Shown here: positions 33,501 through 42,600 of the stretch, piece by piece
How positions within the stretch are numbered: position 1 is the stretch's first letter
Layout of the letters: each line of letters starts with the position of its first letter
Assembly: GCA_036346405.1 (NCBI GenBank)
Contig: CM070548.1
Span: 47,727,779-47,791,778 of the forward strand
Direction: 5' to 3'
DNA: 64,000 nt
Source: Phyllostachys edulis
Taxonomy: Eukaryota > Streptophyta > Magnoliopsida > Poales > Poaceae
Program-made: the position numbers and the translations under genes
Notes under the pieces: generated by a model
Told to the model about the DNA's origin: nothing
Databases searched by the model: none
What the model saw: only the letters and a program-made list of their open reading frames with translations

Positions 33501-35205
33501 ACACTCACCCTAAGGTAGTTTGTGATGTTATTATATTTAGTTTTGACTTTTGCTTAGCCATGCAGTCCATAGAACGGTAGTGTTTGACAAGATTATCTTG
33601 TCAAACCTGGGAACAACAAATACTTTGTTTTATCTTTGATCCTTGTTCAGTTTATTTGATTTGGAAATGCTTCGAATCTGTTGCAATTAATTCAAATCTG
33701 GACAAGTGGATGCTAGTGATGGTGCCTTTGTGCACGAGAATTGGGAAATGTGGATGTCTTGTCTGGGTTGATTAAGGACTGAACTCTGACTATTTAATTC
33801 AAGTCCCAACGTACTTCCACACGCTTGATGTATGGGTCTTTGTTTGGTTAAGTAAAGGGTTAGTATTATTGAGTTGGATACAGGAGAGTAAGGACATGTG
33901 TATTGATTTCATATGGCATAGATGCTTAAGTCTTCGGGCCGTGTCGTATGCCATGTGGAACTTATATCGATATCAGATGTTCTTAGAAGGGTAAGGCGTA
34001 GATGTGTTACATCGCATGTACGTTCCTTGAGGCCCCGATCATGTGTAAAATGTGTGGCTAACACGAGTTTGCATTTAATTGATGGGTCGGCATTCGGTAC
34101 AACATGTGAGCCCCGGTTGAATGTATGCTATCAGTCTGGTTTAAGCGGGATTAATCTCACATGGGTCATCCAACTCAATAGTATTAACTTGTTGAAAAAT
34201 ACCAAATCTTAGTTTACCCGGCCGACACACCAAAGGCGTGTGTTATTATTAGGAGGCTTACTGCTAACTAAGTCATGTGGGTAAAGATGTACACCCTGCG
34301 CAGGTTAAAACTATTGAATAGCCGTGTCCACGATTATTCATTTAACACTTGAATTAATGTCACTGTATAGATTTTGCTCTCATTTTGGTTTGGGAATCGG
34401 TTCGGCATGATGATAGTCATGTACGATTAATTGTGAGATGTTATTTACTTTTGTTACTTTTTATGCTTATGATTCCACTTACTCACTTTGTTTTAGTCCA
34501 AATCAATTTATTAAACTTGCTTTATCAAAACATAGCAATTGTAGGTTAAGATGTATCGCTTTATGCAAAATGGAACCATTTAAGCCTTACATTGTCGACC
34601 TTATGCATATACAACTTTCTATTCCTTTGTATAGGTTCTAACAAACACTTTCTTTTATTAGTTTGTGTAAGTCTTCTTTGAGTACCTTTCGTACTCGGGG
34701 TTTATGACCCCTTGTTGGCGGTGAGGATGGATACCTTTATGAGATGCCCGTTAGCGCCCGATCCGGGCGGCGCTAACGAGTGATGCTAGTTCTACTCTCC
34801 ACGCAATAGCCTGCGGGATGATGGGGCCATTGGTGGTTTTATTCTTATTTTTTTGCTTCATTGTTGTTCTTTTTGTTAACGACCCAAGGTCATCTGTTCA
34901 TATTTTGGTTCTGTAGCAACCTGGTACTGTAGCAACCGAAATTGGAGATGTAATATGATGTATAATTATGTGAATGTATGACTTGTATGTGATTGATGCA
35001 ATGTTGATTAAGGATATATGCGCAATAGTCACTAATCACCGGGAACTATTGCATGGCATATATCAAGGAACCTAAATGTTGGATTGTTACTTATTATGAT
35101 TATGCTTCTAGTATGATTTTTTATTAAGGACATTACATGTTCCTTAATTAAGAATTATGCTACCGATGTAATTCATAATTGGCACATTCAATATTTGAGG
35201 GTCTC
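30588..35205 (+). repeat. 3' LTR of the nested Del element (~4.6 kb)
   Basis: It matches 20697-25313 along its length, with many one-to-five-base indels and a more divergent GC block (31060-31240). Its TATA box is at 31847-31858. The terminal CACA of the left copy is replaced by C followed by unrelated sequence. Confidence 0.88.
31847..31858 (+). promoter_or_regulatory. LTR TATA box, right copy
   Basis: This is the same CACTATATAAAC as at 21955. From the 3' LTR it could drive read-out transcription into the flanking element. Confidence 0.5.
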
Positions 35206-35227
35206 CTGTATAAATCTTGAATCTTTC

Positions 35228-35505
35228 AAGCACCCCACCGAGGCGCAACCTTCAGGGCAGGGGGTGCGTCCGAACGAAGCATGTGCATGCAAAGTCATGG
35301 ACGCGAGACCGGCCCACCGAAGAACAGCCTTCTAGGTGGGCGGCGCATCAGCGCGAAGCCTTGTAGTCGAAGTCATGGATGCAGAGCCGCACTGTCGAGG
35401 TGTAGCCTTTGAGGAGGAAGGCATGCTGGAGCGAAGCCTACGTAGACGAAGCCTTGGACGCGAGGCCGCCGAGCCAAGGCATAGCCTTCGAGGCGGGCGG
35501 AGCAA
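35228..35505. repeat. ~79-bp degenerate tandem repeat, about three copies
   Basis: A unit with a GCGAAGCC...TAGTCGAAG core, then TCATGGATGC, then TAGCCTTYGAGGYGGRMGG recurs with a period near 79 bp. It lies in the 5' internal region of the non-autonomous element, right of the nested Del element. Confidence 0.6.
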
Positions 35506-35676
35506 GATAACATTCGTTTGACACGAGCATTGATCAAAACCGTTGCCATGGGAAAAGTAGTCCCATCACTTTAGATACTAAGATCTCTGAGGTGATAGTC
35601 CTTGATCGATATTCGAGCCAGGTCGATGGTAGATGATTTGAGCTACCTATGAAACTGAGTCATGGACATATCGGAG

Positions 35677-35990
35677 GGGTGCCCACGAGGCTAAGTCGCG
35701 GGGCACTGAATGGCTCACAGGGGTGGTAGCCCCCCAATGGACTTAGAGGCACCCATGAGGCTAACTCATGTGTATCTCGAAGGTGTGCCACAACACTAAG
35801 TCACAGGCACACCGGAGGGGCGTCCACGAGGCTAAGTCGTGGGGGCACCGAATGGCCACTAGGGGTTGTAGCCCCCAGTGGACTTGGAGGTGCCTATGAG
35901 GCTAACTCATGGGCACCTTGGATGTGTGCCCTCAACTGTAAGCCACGGGCACACCGGTGGTGCCCACAGGGCTAAATCGTGGGCATCGAA
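35677..35990. repeat. ~138-bp tandem repeat, about 2.3 copies
   Basis: GGAGGGGTGCCCACGAGGCT recurs as GGAGGGGCGTCCACGAGGCT about 139 bp later and as a third, shorter copy near 35952. Each unit also includes a TAGCCCCCCA/TAGCCCCCAG purine-pyrimidine stretch and GAGGCTAACTCATG. Confidence 0.8.
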
Positions 35991-36185
35991 CTATGAGGGC
36001 GATGGAGCCCTTTTACCCCGTAGGTGGGTTTTTTGTGGTGATCGAGAATGCATGAGAATGGTTAACCCTTGCGAAGCAATGGAGCTATGCATGCGGGAAC
36101 CCGGAGGTCGTTCGGCGTGTGGCCTGGAGTCTAAGGGGGACGAGTCCTCAGCACATCCATCAACTTGGTACTGGACCAAAGTTGT

Positions 36186-36556
36186 CGCTCATGCCCTAGG
36201 TCTAGTAGGACACGAGCCGCCATGGTGGAGGCGGCGGACGCTCAAGCCACCATGGACTTTTTCTAGGGGAGACCGTAGAGGTCGTACGCCCTACGCACCA
36301 CGAGGGTGGTCGCTCATGCCCTAGGGCCAGTAGGACACGAGCCGCCATGGTGGAGGCGACGGACGTCCAAGCCACTATGGACTTTTGTTAGGGGAGACCG
36401 CGGAGGTCGTACTCCCTACGCACCACGAGGGTGGTCGCTCATGCCCTAGGGCCAGTAGGACACGAGCTGCCATGGTGGAGGCGACAGACGCCGAAGCCAC
36501 CATGGACTTTTGTTAGGGGAGACCACGGAGGTCGTACGTCCTACGCACCACAAGGG
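36186..36556. repeat. 125-bp tandem repeat, three copies
   Basis: CGCTCATGCCCTAGG recurs at 36186, 36311 and 36436, exactly 125 bp apart. The units include GTAGGACACGAGC, GCCATGGTGGAGGCG and GGTCGTACGCCCTACGCACC and are very similar. The array sits between the primer site and the nested insertion. Confidence 0.92.
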
Positions 36557-36999
36557 TGAAATCTCTTGGAAGGAAAGTGTCTTGAGAGCCCAAACGAGAT
36601 TTATATGTGGGATCTGCCCCCTAACAAAGGTAGCGTTAGGGGCGACCCATGAAGACCTTCATTGCTCGTGCCGCATAGACGTCATGCGTCCCGGGGGTGA
36701 TGGTTGGCCTCAGAATCCTTAGCCTTCTGGCTGCAAGGGTGCTTTGAACTGCTCGTCCTTGGCTGGGCCTCACATCGACCCGCACAAGGGAGGAGGACGC
36801 GCGTGGGAGCCCTAGGGCATGTAGGACGTTGCCATCCCAAGGTGGATGGTCCTAATCTCCGACGAGGGTGCTCGGCTGGGGCTCCTTCAAAGAGCGGATG
36901 GGTCGTCCATGAGATCATTGCCCTCCGGAGCCGGAGGAGGTTTCGTGGACTTAAAGTATTTAAAGGTAGGAGACATAGCCTTTCGTCAATTAGCTACAT
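36557..36999. other. Leader of the non-autonomous element, no gene
   Basis: This stretch lies between the 125-bp array and the primer site. Overlapping ORFs here have no recognisable domain and no element-type coding motif. Confidence 0.5.
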
Positions 37000-37016
37000 C
37001 CCCACGGTCGGTGCCA
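37000..37016 (-). other. Primer-binding site of the non-autonomous element
   Basis: The minus strand reads TGGCACCGACCGTGGGG directly after the 5' LTR. It is the TGGCRCCG type that differs from the Met-tRNA sites of the other elements here. It resembles sites of Tat-like and other grass gypsy elements, but I cannot name the tRNA with confidence. Confidence 0.65.
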
Positions 37017-37017
37017 A

Positions 37018-37433
37018 TGTTGTAGGTGTAAAAACCAAACACGAGAGGAGGGTGGGCGTCACTGCCTAACGGGCCATCGCCCACGAGTAAAAATGACACG
37101 AGGATTTATCTGAGTTCGAGGTCCGAGAGGACCGCCCTACTCTGTCGGTGAGCCAGCGGGGTTACCTCGGAGAGGAGCCCCGAGGGCTCACCAGTTTGAA
37201 TATACTTCTTTATTGCTCAAGAGAGCTCCCCTTGAAATGAGAGGTACATGGGGTATTTATAGGCTCCCGAGCCTGTACAAATGACGGAAATACCCTTGGG
37301 GGAGAGCTACATTATGAGTATAAGTAAGGGGTACAATAGTCTTCCAGGAGTGTTACAGCACTTCTTGGGCCTGTACGCAGGTCTTCTGCAAGGTGGGCCC
37401 CTTTAGTGTGATGGATGAATTATTCTTACAACA
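37018..37433 (-). repeat. 5' LTR of the non-autonomous element (416 bp)
   Basis: It is the right-hand copy of 15982-16410, with the same TGTTGT and ACAACA ends, followed by ATTCC. A TATA box (minus-strand GAGCCTATAAATACCCC) lies at 37250-37268. Confidence 0.92.
37250..37268 (-). promoter_or_regulatory. LTR TATA box, right copy (promoter of the element)
   Basis: The minus strand carries CTATAAATACCCC inside the 5' LTR of the minus-strand element. It is the promoter expected to drive the genomic RNA. Confidence 0.6.
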
Positions 37434-37438
37434 ATTCC
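37434..37438. repeat. Target-site duplication, right copy (ATTCC)
   Basis: It matches 15977-15981. Removing one copy and everything between restores a continuous reading frame across the junction. Confidence 0.93.
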
Positions 37439-37890
37439 TAAAAACACCTCAAACATGTGGGCAAAAACGCTAAGTACCATGATCGAATTCAGTACCAGAT
37501 GGACTAATTCTATTCCATAATGATTAAAAACTTCAATCAAGAAATCACTCTCGAGTAAACGGAGGCCTGCCCAGAGATAGGGCACGAAGAGTACTGTAAA
37601 ATTGGCCAGAGGGTATGGTTCAATCTCCCTCTCTAGTGCACGCCACTCGATAAGTGCCTTCTCTGGCAAATGCCTGTCTTGCTCCAGCCCTTTAAGCTCC
37701 TTCGCAGGCAGCATTGACGACTTCTATCCCGCCATTGCCTTGGTTCAGTGGTGGATTGAGGAATTCTTCTCTTCGAAGGATTAAGAAAGACGAAGGGCTC
37801 TCGGCGAATGAGGAAAGTAAAAAACGGCCGGGGTAAATTATGCCTAAGGAAAGGTAAAAATCTAGATATATACCTTTGGTGCATTTAAAA
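37434..37890 (-). pseudogene. 5' half of the split Transposase_28-like extra ORF
   Basis: On the minus strand a frame reads LPEKALIEWRALEREIEPYP, then VLFVPYLWAGLRLLESDFLI, EVFNHYGIELVHLVLNSIM and VFAHMFEVFLGI, where the retroelement cuts in. The frame is in phase with ALSLRLFRFYY at 15977 downward. The pattern of a FF/YGI-type helix region followed by HLVLNSI and an F...FLGI stretch matches the plant Transposase_28-like family. The 5' end beyond 37720 is in a different frame or separated by an intron and was not resolved. Confidence 0.62.
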
Positions 37891-38639
37891 CCCACTAACT
37901 CCATGACGACATGGCTACACCTCAACCAGTGGTGACACGAGAGCTCATACTCGGTTAAGGAAATTTTTCCACGCGTCAGAGATGTGTAAGAAAAAAGCAG
38001 TTTAAATTTTTTTTCTCTTTTCCCAAAGTTAACTTCATCCCGTCCGTTCAACACAGAAATTACTTCGACATGTGCTCCGAGAAGTATTCACCTGATCATC
38101 GGAATTTCCTTCTACCAATCTCTTCAAGATTTCACAAAATGAATTGACTTCTTGACCACCTTGGAAGCATAAAATCTAGAGATTGTAAAATCAAGGTGGT
38201 CAAAAAGTCAAATTTATTCTATAAAGTCTGTCTTTTTCATGATCCCTGCTATTATGATACATCATCTACTCAAACTAAAGGAGTTTGAAGATGAGTGTTC
38301 TAAGATAAAGCGGAGGCAGGGAGTTTGTGAAGGAATGTTTCTTAAGTTCTGCTCTTCCAGACGATTACTTATAGACTAACAATGTACGGTAAGATAAAGA
38401 CGGAAGTCTAATAGATAAGATTTTATTATAGTTTGTTCCTAATAAATCGCTGAAGACCAAAACATAATCGTCCCTTCGGGAATTGCTTTCATAAATGCAT
38501 ACGGCTGACGCTCTTACTTCTTAAGGAAAATAGTTATTTACAACTCAAGTGAAACTATCTTCTTAACTAAGTCTAGTTCCGAACTTCCGATCAAAACCCC
38601 TTCAAGTAAGTTATTTCCCCTTGAAGTTGAGGGGCTAGC
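37891..38639. other. Probable interior of the Tat-type host element, no gene called
   Basis: I see no supported coding sequence. The end of the stretch (TTGAAGTTGAGGGG, 38621-38634) is purine rich and could be the polypurine tract of a plus-strand element. Confidence 0.35.
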
Positions 38640-39333
38640 TGACGAGAATTGTCGCCCAGTCAATTATCCGAGTATATCTTTATTTATTTATTTATAAGTA
38701 AGCCAGGTTTTCTACTAGGCCCAAATTAGCTTCCTGGACCCAAGATCAATTAAGTGGTCAGAAGGTGGGCCTGAAAGTCTTTTCTTTGACTATTCTCAAA
38801 ACCTCTTCCGGACATCCGGTTAGACCTCCTCTATAGGTTTCTCCATGACCTCTTCCCCGTAGAGGAGGTCCTCGAAAGCGGTTACCCATGTGTAGTTAAT
38901 GATAACTACACATAGAGAGAAGATATTGACTCTTATATTCAGAGATATAACGGTCATCACGAAGAGATACAACGATTAACTTGAAAGGACACAACCATTG
39001 GCGCGAAGAGGCACCACTGTAACAAATTACCGACGTTTTGTAGACTATAAGAACTTGGTCTGTGTGCCTTTGTAATATAGATCCTGATCCAGACCTTAAT
39101 CCACGTTTATTCACAATTAGTCTTCCTGTAATCAGAGCATACCCTTTGCAATATACATCACCGTTTTGAGTCATTTGACGAATAGATAGCAATCTCCATT
39201 TTTTTTCTTTTTTTTCTTGTTTGTTCGTTCTGTGACGAAAGTCGCAAACGTCGACAACATAGAAGTTGATCCTTTCCTGAGTTGACGTGAACTCTTGATT
39301 TTTAGGGACTTCTAGAAGTTTCCTCACGGACAA
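38640..39333 (+). repeat. Putative LTR of the Tat-type host element
   Basis: A TG start follows a purine-rich GAGGGGCTAGC. A TATA-like GACTATAAGAAC lies at 39043-39054, followed by poly-pyrimidine sequence, and a possible ACGGACA end is near 39333. If right, the split ORF would be an antisense extra ORF upstream of a 3' LTR, a layout known in the Tat lineage. There is no second LTR copy in the window, so both ends are guesses. Confidence 0.28.
38888..38913. repeat. Perfect 11-bp inverted repeat
   Basis: ATGTGTAGTTA and TAACTACACAT are separated by ATGA. It is inside the putative LTR and has no T-run after it, so it is not a terminator of a known kind. Confidence 0.85.
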
Positions 39334-41687
39334 AATTGGAGAGGAGAGACGATGGACTAGGCAGCGCTAACCTAGCGTCAAGCGGCACTGACCTACCATC
39401 GAGCCGCACTTGCTAGGCCCAATGCGTGGTTGTAGATGAGCTTCGGCCCATGTGGGCTCACAATGTCTTTTTGAAGTTTTCCTAGTGATTTTCATCGTTT
39501 TCTGCAAAATAAGTTCCAAAAATACAACTTCTGATAACGGGTTTGGGTTAGCGTTAGCGGCAATAATCCATAATTTTTGCATTTGCTACCGTTTGATCGG
39601 AAATTTAGGATATGAAAACCTGCATAAAATTAGTGCTAATAATCACTTTGAGTGAACTCATACAATTTACTTGCAAAGAGTAGGTAATTATAAAAAGTAT
39701 ATGTAGTCATGATGATATAGATTGATAGGTAAACCTAAAGGAACTGCAACCTATGCAAGATTTGCTAAAAAATATTCCTGGCCATAAGAAGGAAATTATT
39801 TAATCAACGGTAAGTACTCAGATCGCATATGCAATTTTGTGTAGAACTATGAAGATAGTTGAAAACTTTGGTGGTCACAAAGGCTAAAGTGTGAGATGTT
39901 AGAAGAAAGAAGACGTGGTAGGACCAACTATACAGTACCGTCGAGCAAGTAGAGCTCAGAGGTGTTACAAACCTATGATATAAAAGGTTATAGTAACAAG
40001 AGCTATAGTTAACCAAACTAAAAAAAAAAGCTCTCAGGTGGAGTGTCTAGGTGACTAAGCCCGAACACCGACACACATTACGGTGATATACACTTTGTGG
40101 TGGGGGCTCTCCTAAGGTGCGAGGAGGAAAAAAAGGTGGAGCCAGCTCCAAGGGCACGGTGAGTTCAATAGATAAGAGTTAAGATAGAGCTTGTTGAGAG
40201 GTGACTTACATTCTAACTTATTAAGACCGGAGAGATGTGCTACAACTACTGAGGACACTATATAAAGCCATAAAGAGTAACCATATGAACCCAAGTAAGC
40301 AATCCACAAGCCAACCAAAACGAGCACATCCAAAATAGAGGCGCAAAAAGATGTTCAAGATAATTTAAGGGTCCTATAAAGTTCGAGAAGATGGTCAGAG
40401 TGCGATAATACTTTTTTTAGATCATGCATAAGGAATTTAGAGTCAGCTTTGCCAAACCTCTCGCCATGGGTACTTCGTCGTCGTTATTTCAGTTTGATTC
40501 TTGATACTATACACGCTCGTACCGTATCTCACAACTCTAATCCGATTTGAAGGCTGCTGTGACCAAGGAGTAATAGTGTATAACAAGATTTCCTATTGCC
40601 ATCGTTCTTGTATTATGACAGCTGAAGCCCCTTTCGCAAGCTCTTTGGCGTCCAGTGATTTTGGTCTCCGGTTTTAATGGAAGCTAAATATTCAATCTAG
40701 AAAAATCATATATCCAGAGTAAAAACCCGTTTCATTATGGACAATTACTAGAATATGCTATTGTATTTACATCACAAAATTTGTTTATCACAAAAATGCT
40801 CAAATTGGGGCTGCCCAAAAAGCTATGTACATATAAGGCAATGAGAACCACCGGTGTATCTCAAGGTGTGAACCTAACGATACCTGCAAAACATAAGCTC
40901 AATATGAAACAATCTATCTCTACTATAATGCCAATCAAAACAAAATTACCAGCCTAGCTTAGGTAAAGTGTAATACAGTCCTGCTAAACGTACGATATAG
41001 CATATCCAACGTGGCATGTGAGAGCGAGAAGGTAGGCACTACGCAAGCTCACGTGATTCCTCAGCGTTGTACCGGTATCGTAACTCATCATGATATGTGT
41101 AGCATTTTCCATTGCAGTAGATCGGTGACCGGCTACCAGCCTAGCTTGGGTAAATTTTCTGATTTTTCTATTCCTGCATCACACTAATGGTACTACAAAC
41201 TGTAGTTTGACATTGCTTGCTTTCTTAGGTACAGACATTATGAGAGGCGAAAGTTTCTTCAACCACTTGACACAAGAAATCGAACTTCAATTCATTTCTG
41301 ATTCTTGCAAGCACATATATTATTATTAAGGAAGATCCACCAAATTTTTATTTTAGGTTAGCGTCGTAAGTTTGTTGCCAGTTGTCAGCAAATCCGTCGT
41401 GCTTTTTTTGAAACTCAAGCTGAAAGCTTTTATTTAAACTTCAGTTTTGAAAATTACGGTATCTGTCAAGCACATTAGACAGAAAACCTGGTAATTATCA
41501 CATTGAGCCAATTGCTCAGTTGAAATTGCACAATTTACCATAACCAATAATTATCTTTTCTTGAAAACAAACTACAAACAGTAATTATCAACAATGATGA
41601 AAACGATGATTCTAAGAGAGACCAATGATAGATGTAACACACAAGCATTTAAGGTGTCCATACCTTTGCTCTAGCCAAATGATAGAT
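39334..41687. other. Intergenic region and 3' UTR of the VPS13 gene
   Basis: No gene is supported. A 21-bp direct repeat (TACCAGCCTAGCTTAGGTAA at 40947 and its one-mismatch copy at 41134) lies in the part nearest the gene. AATAAA-like signals on the minus strand occur near 41345 and 41425 and could serve as poly(A) signals. Confidence 0.4.
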
Positions 41688-42600
41688 CTAACCAAATGAG
41701 AAGTCTTGAACAGTGTGACCACTAGTATTGCGAGGGGCATACGGCCTTGGTACCTTCCATCGCAGTAATTCCTGAAGAATGTTGAAAGCATCCTTCAGAT
41801 TAATCAAACAAGAGTGCAGAAAACATGCTTAATAATCAGTAGTTAGCTGAACATGTATCAATATCTGGAAATCAAAAGAATAAAACGCCAAGCTTGAGTT
41901 GCAGACTTGTAAGATAAGCAATTCACTGTCGGAGCAACTAAAATATATTGGGCAACGTTAAATGCATTCCAAACTTAGTTTGATCTGGATAACACAAAGT
42001 TTAGCCATTTTGTACTTTGGTCTGGATGTACGTGTACCCATACCAGGTTATGATGTGTAGAAGTGTGTCATTTCTATTTACAAGGAAGTTTGAGTACCTT
42101 TGTTGAATTTGGACCATAGGCTTTACAAGCTTTGTCAATTGATGAGTAAATGATAGTTGCTTGGTCAGACCCACGATTGCACTTGACCAAACGAACAGCT
42201 TCCCTCGAATTTGTAGGCTTCGCCTTCAAGTACAAAATAAGCTTTGAAGGTAAGGATCCTGGAACATCTTTTTTCCCGTGAGTCATCTCTACTGTCACCA
42301 GATCATCCCATAATAAGTCCCACATTACTGAGCATGGATCCTTTGCAGGATTGAACTTTCTCTGGGTCATCATTGGTAGCTGAAACCAAGCATGTGATGA
42401 AATTTGACTGAAAGTGAAAACCATGGTGAAACGAGTGTGTAAATTTGTCTTACCTGAAGCAATATTACTCTTCTGTGTGTAATTAAAAGAATTTTCCCCT
42501 TAGGAAGTATAAAATGATCCTCATAAGCATCAGTAGATGCAAACTTTCCTCGGACTTTAAAAAGGTCAACTTGGCCAAGAAATGTACCACATTCAGCTAG
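41688..42600 (-). other. VPS13: VPS13 terminal exons, PH-like domain
   Basis: Exons 41688-41792 (with stop), 42098-42379 and 42454-42600. They read GTFLGQVDLFKVRGKFASTD, HRRVILLQ, CSVMWDLLWDDLVTVEMTHG and end VPRPYAPRNTSGHTVQDFSF. The pattern of ILLITHRRVIL and W-D-L-L-W-D matches the PH-like C-terminus of plant VPS13 proteins, which helps membrane targeting. The first and last introns here have standard GTAAG and GTACT donors. Confidence 0.88.

Larger units (their letters stand above)
20697..35205 (+). mobile_element. Del/Tekay-type gypsy retrotransposon with 4.6-kb LTRs
   Basis: Two very long LTRs (20697-25313 and 30588 to about 35205) enclose a primer site, gag, protease, RT, RNase H, integrase, chromodomain and polypurine tract in plus orientation. 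The LTR copies are close over their full length, which suggests a fairly recent insertion, yet every pol domain is broken. The right LTR ends GGGTCTCC where the left one ends GGGTCTCACA, and no target-site duplication of GAAGG (20692-20696) follows it, so the right edge is altered. It lies inside the 15982-37433 element. Confidence 0.9.
15982..37433 (-). mobile_element. Non-autonomous LTR retrotransposon, hosting a second element
   Basis: Matching LTRs (15982-16410 and 37018-37433) with TGTTGT...ACAACA ends are flanked by ATTCC on both sides. A polypurine tract sits inside the left LTR and a primer site inside the right LTR, so the element reads on the minus strand. Without the nested Del element (20697-35205) it is about 6.9 kb long. 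I see no gag, protease, RT or integrase in it. Instead it holds GC-rich sequence with a PPR-like fragment, and several unrelated tandem-repeat blocks. It must have been mobilised by a partner element. Confidence 0.88.

Noticed and set aside
36186..36556. CRISPR-like array
   Set aside because: Repeats are directly adjacent with no spacers and 125-bp units, in a eukaryotic retroelement.
35336..36722. ORFs across the tandem-repeat blocks, including one of 148 codons
   Set aside because: They are made of the repeat units, with no domain; position in the leader of a non-autonomous element argues against a gene.
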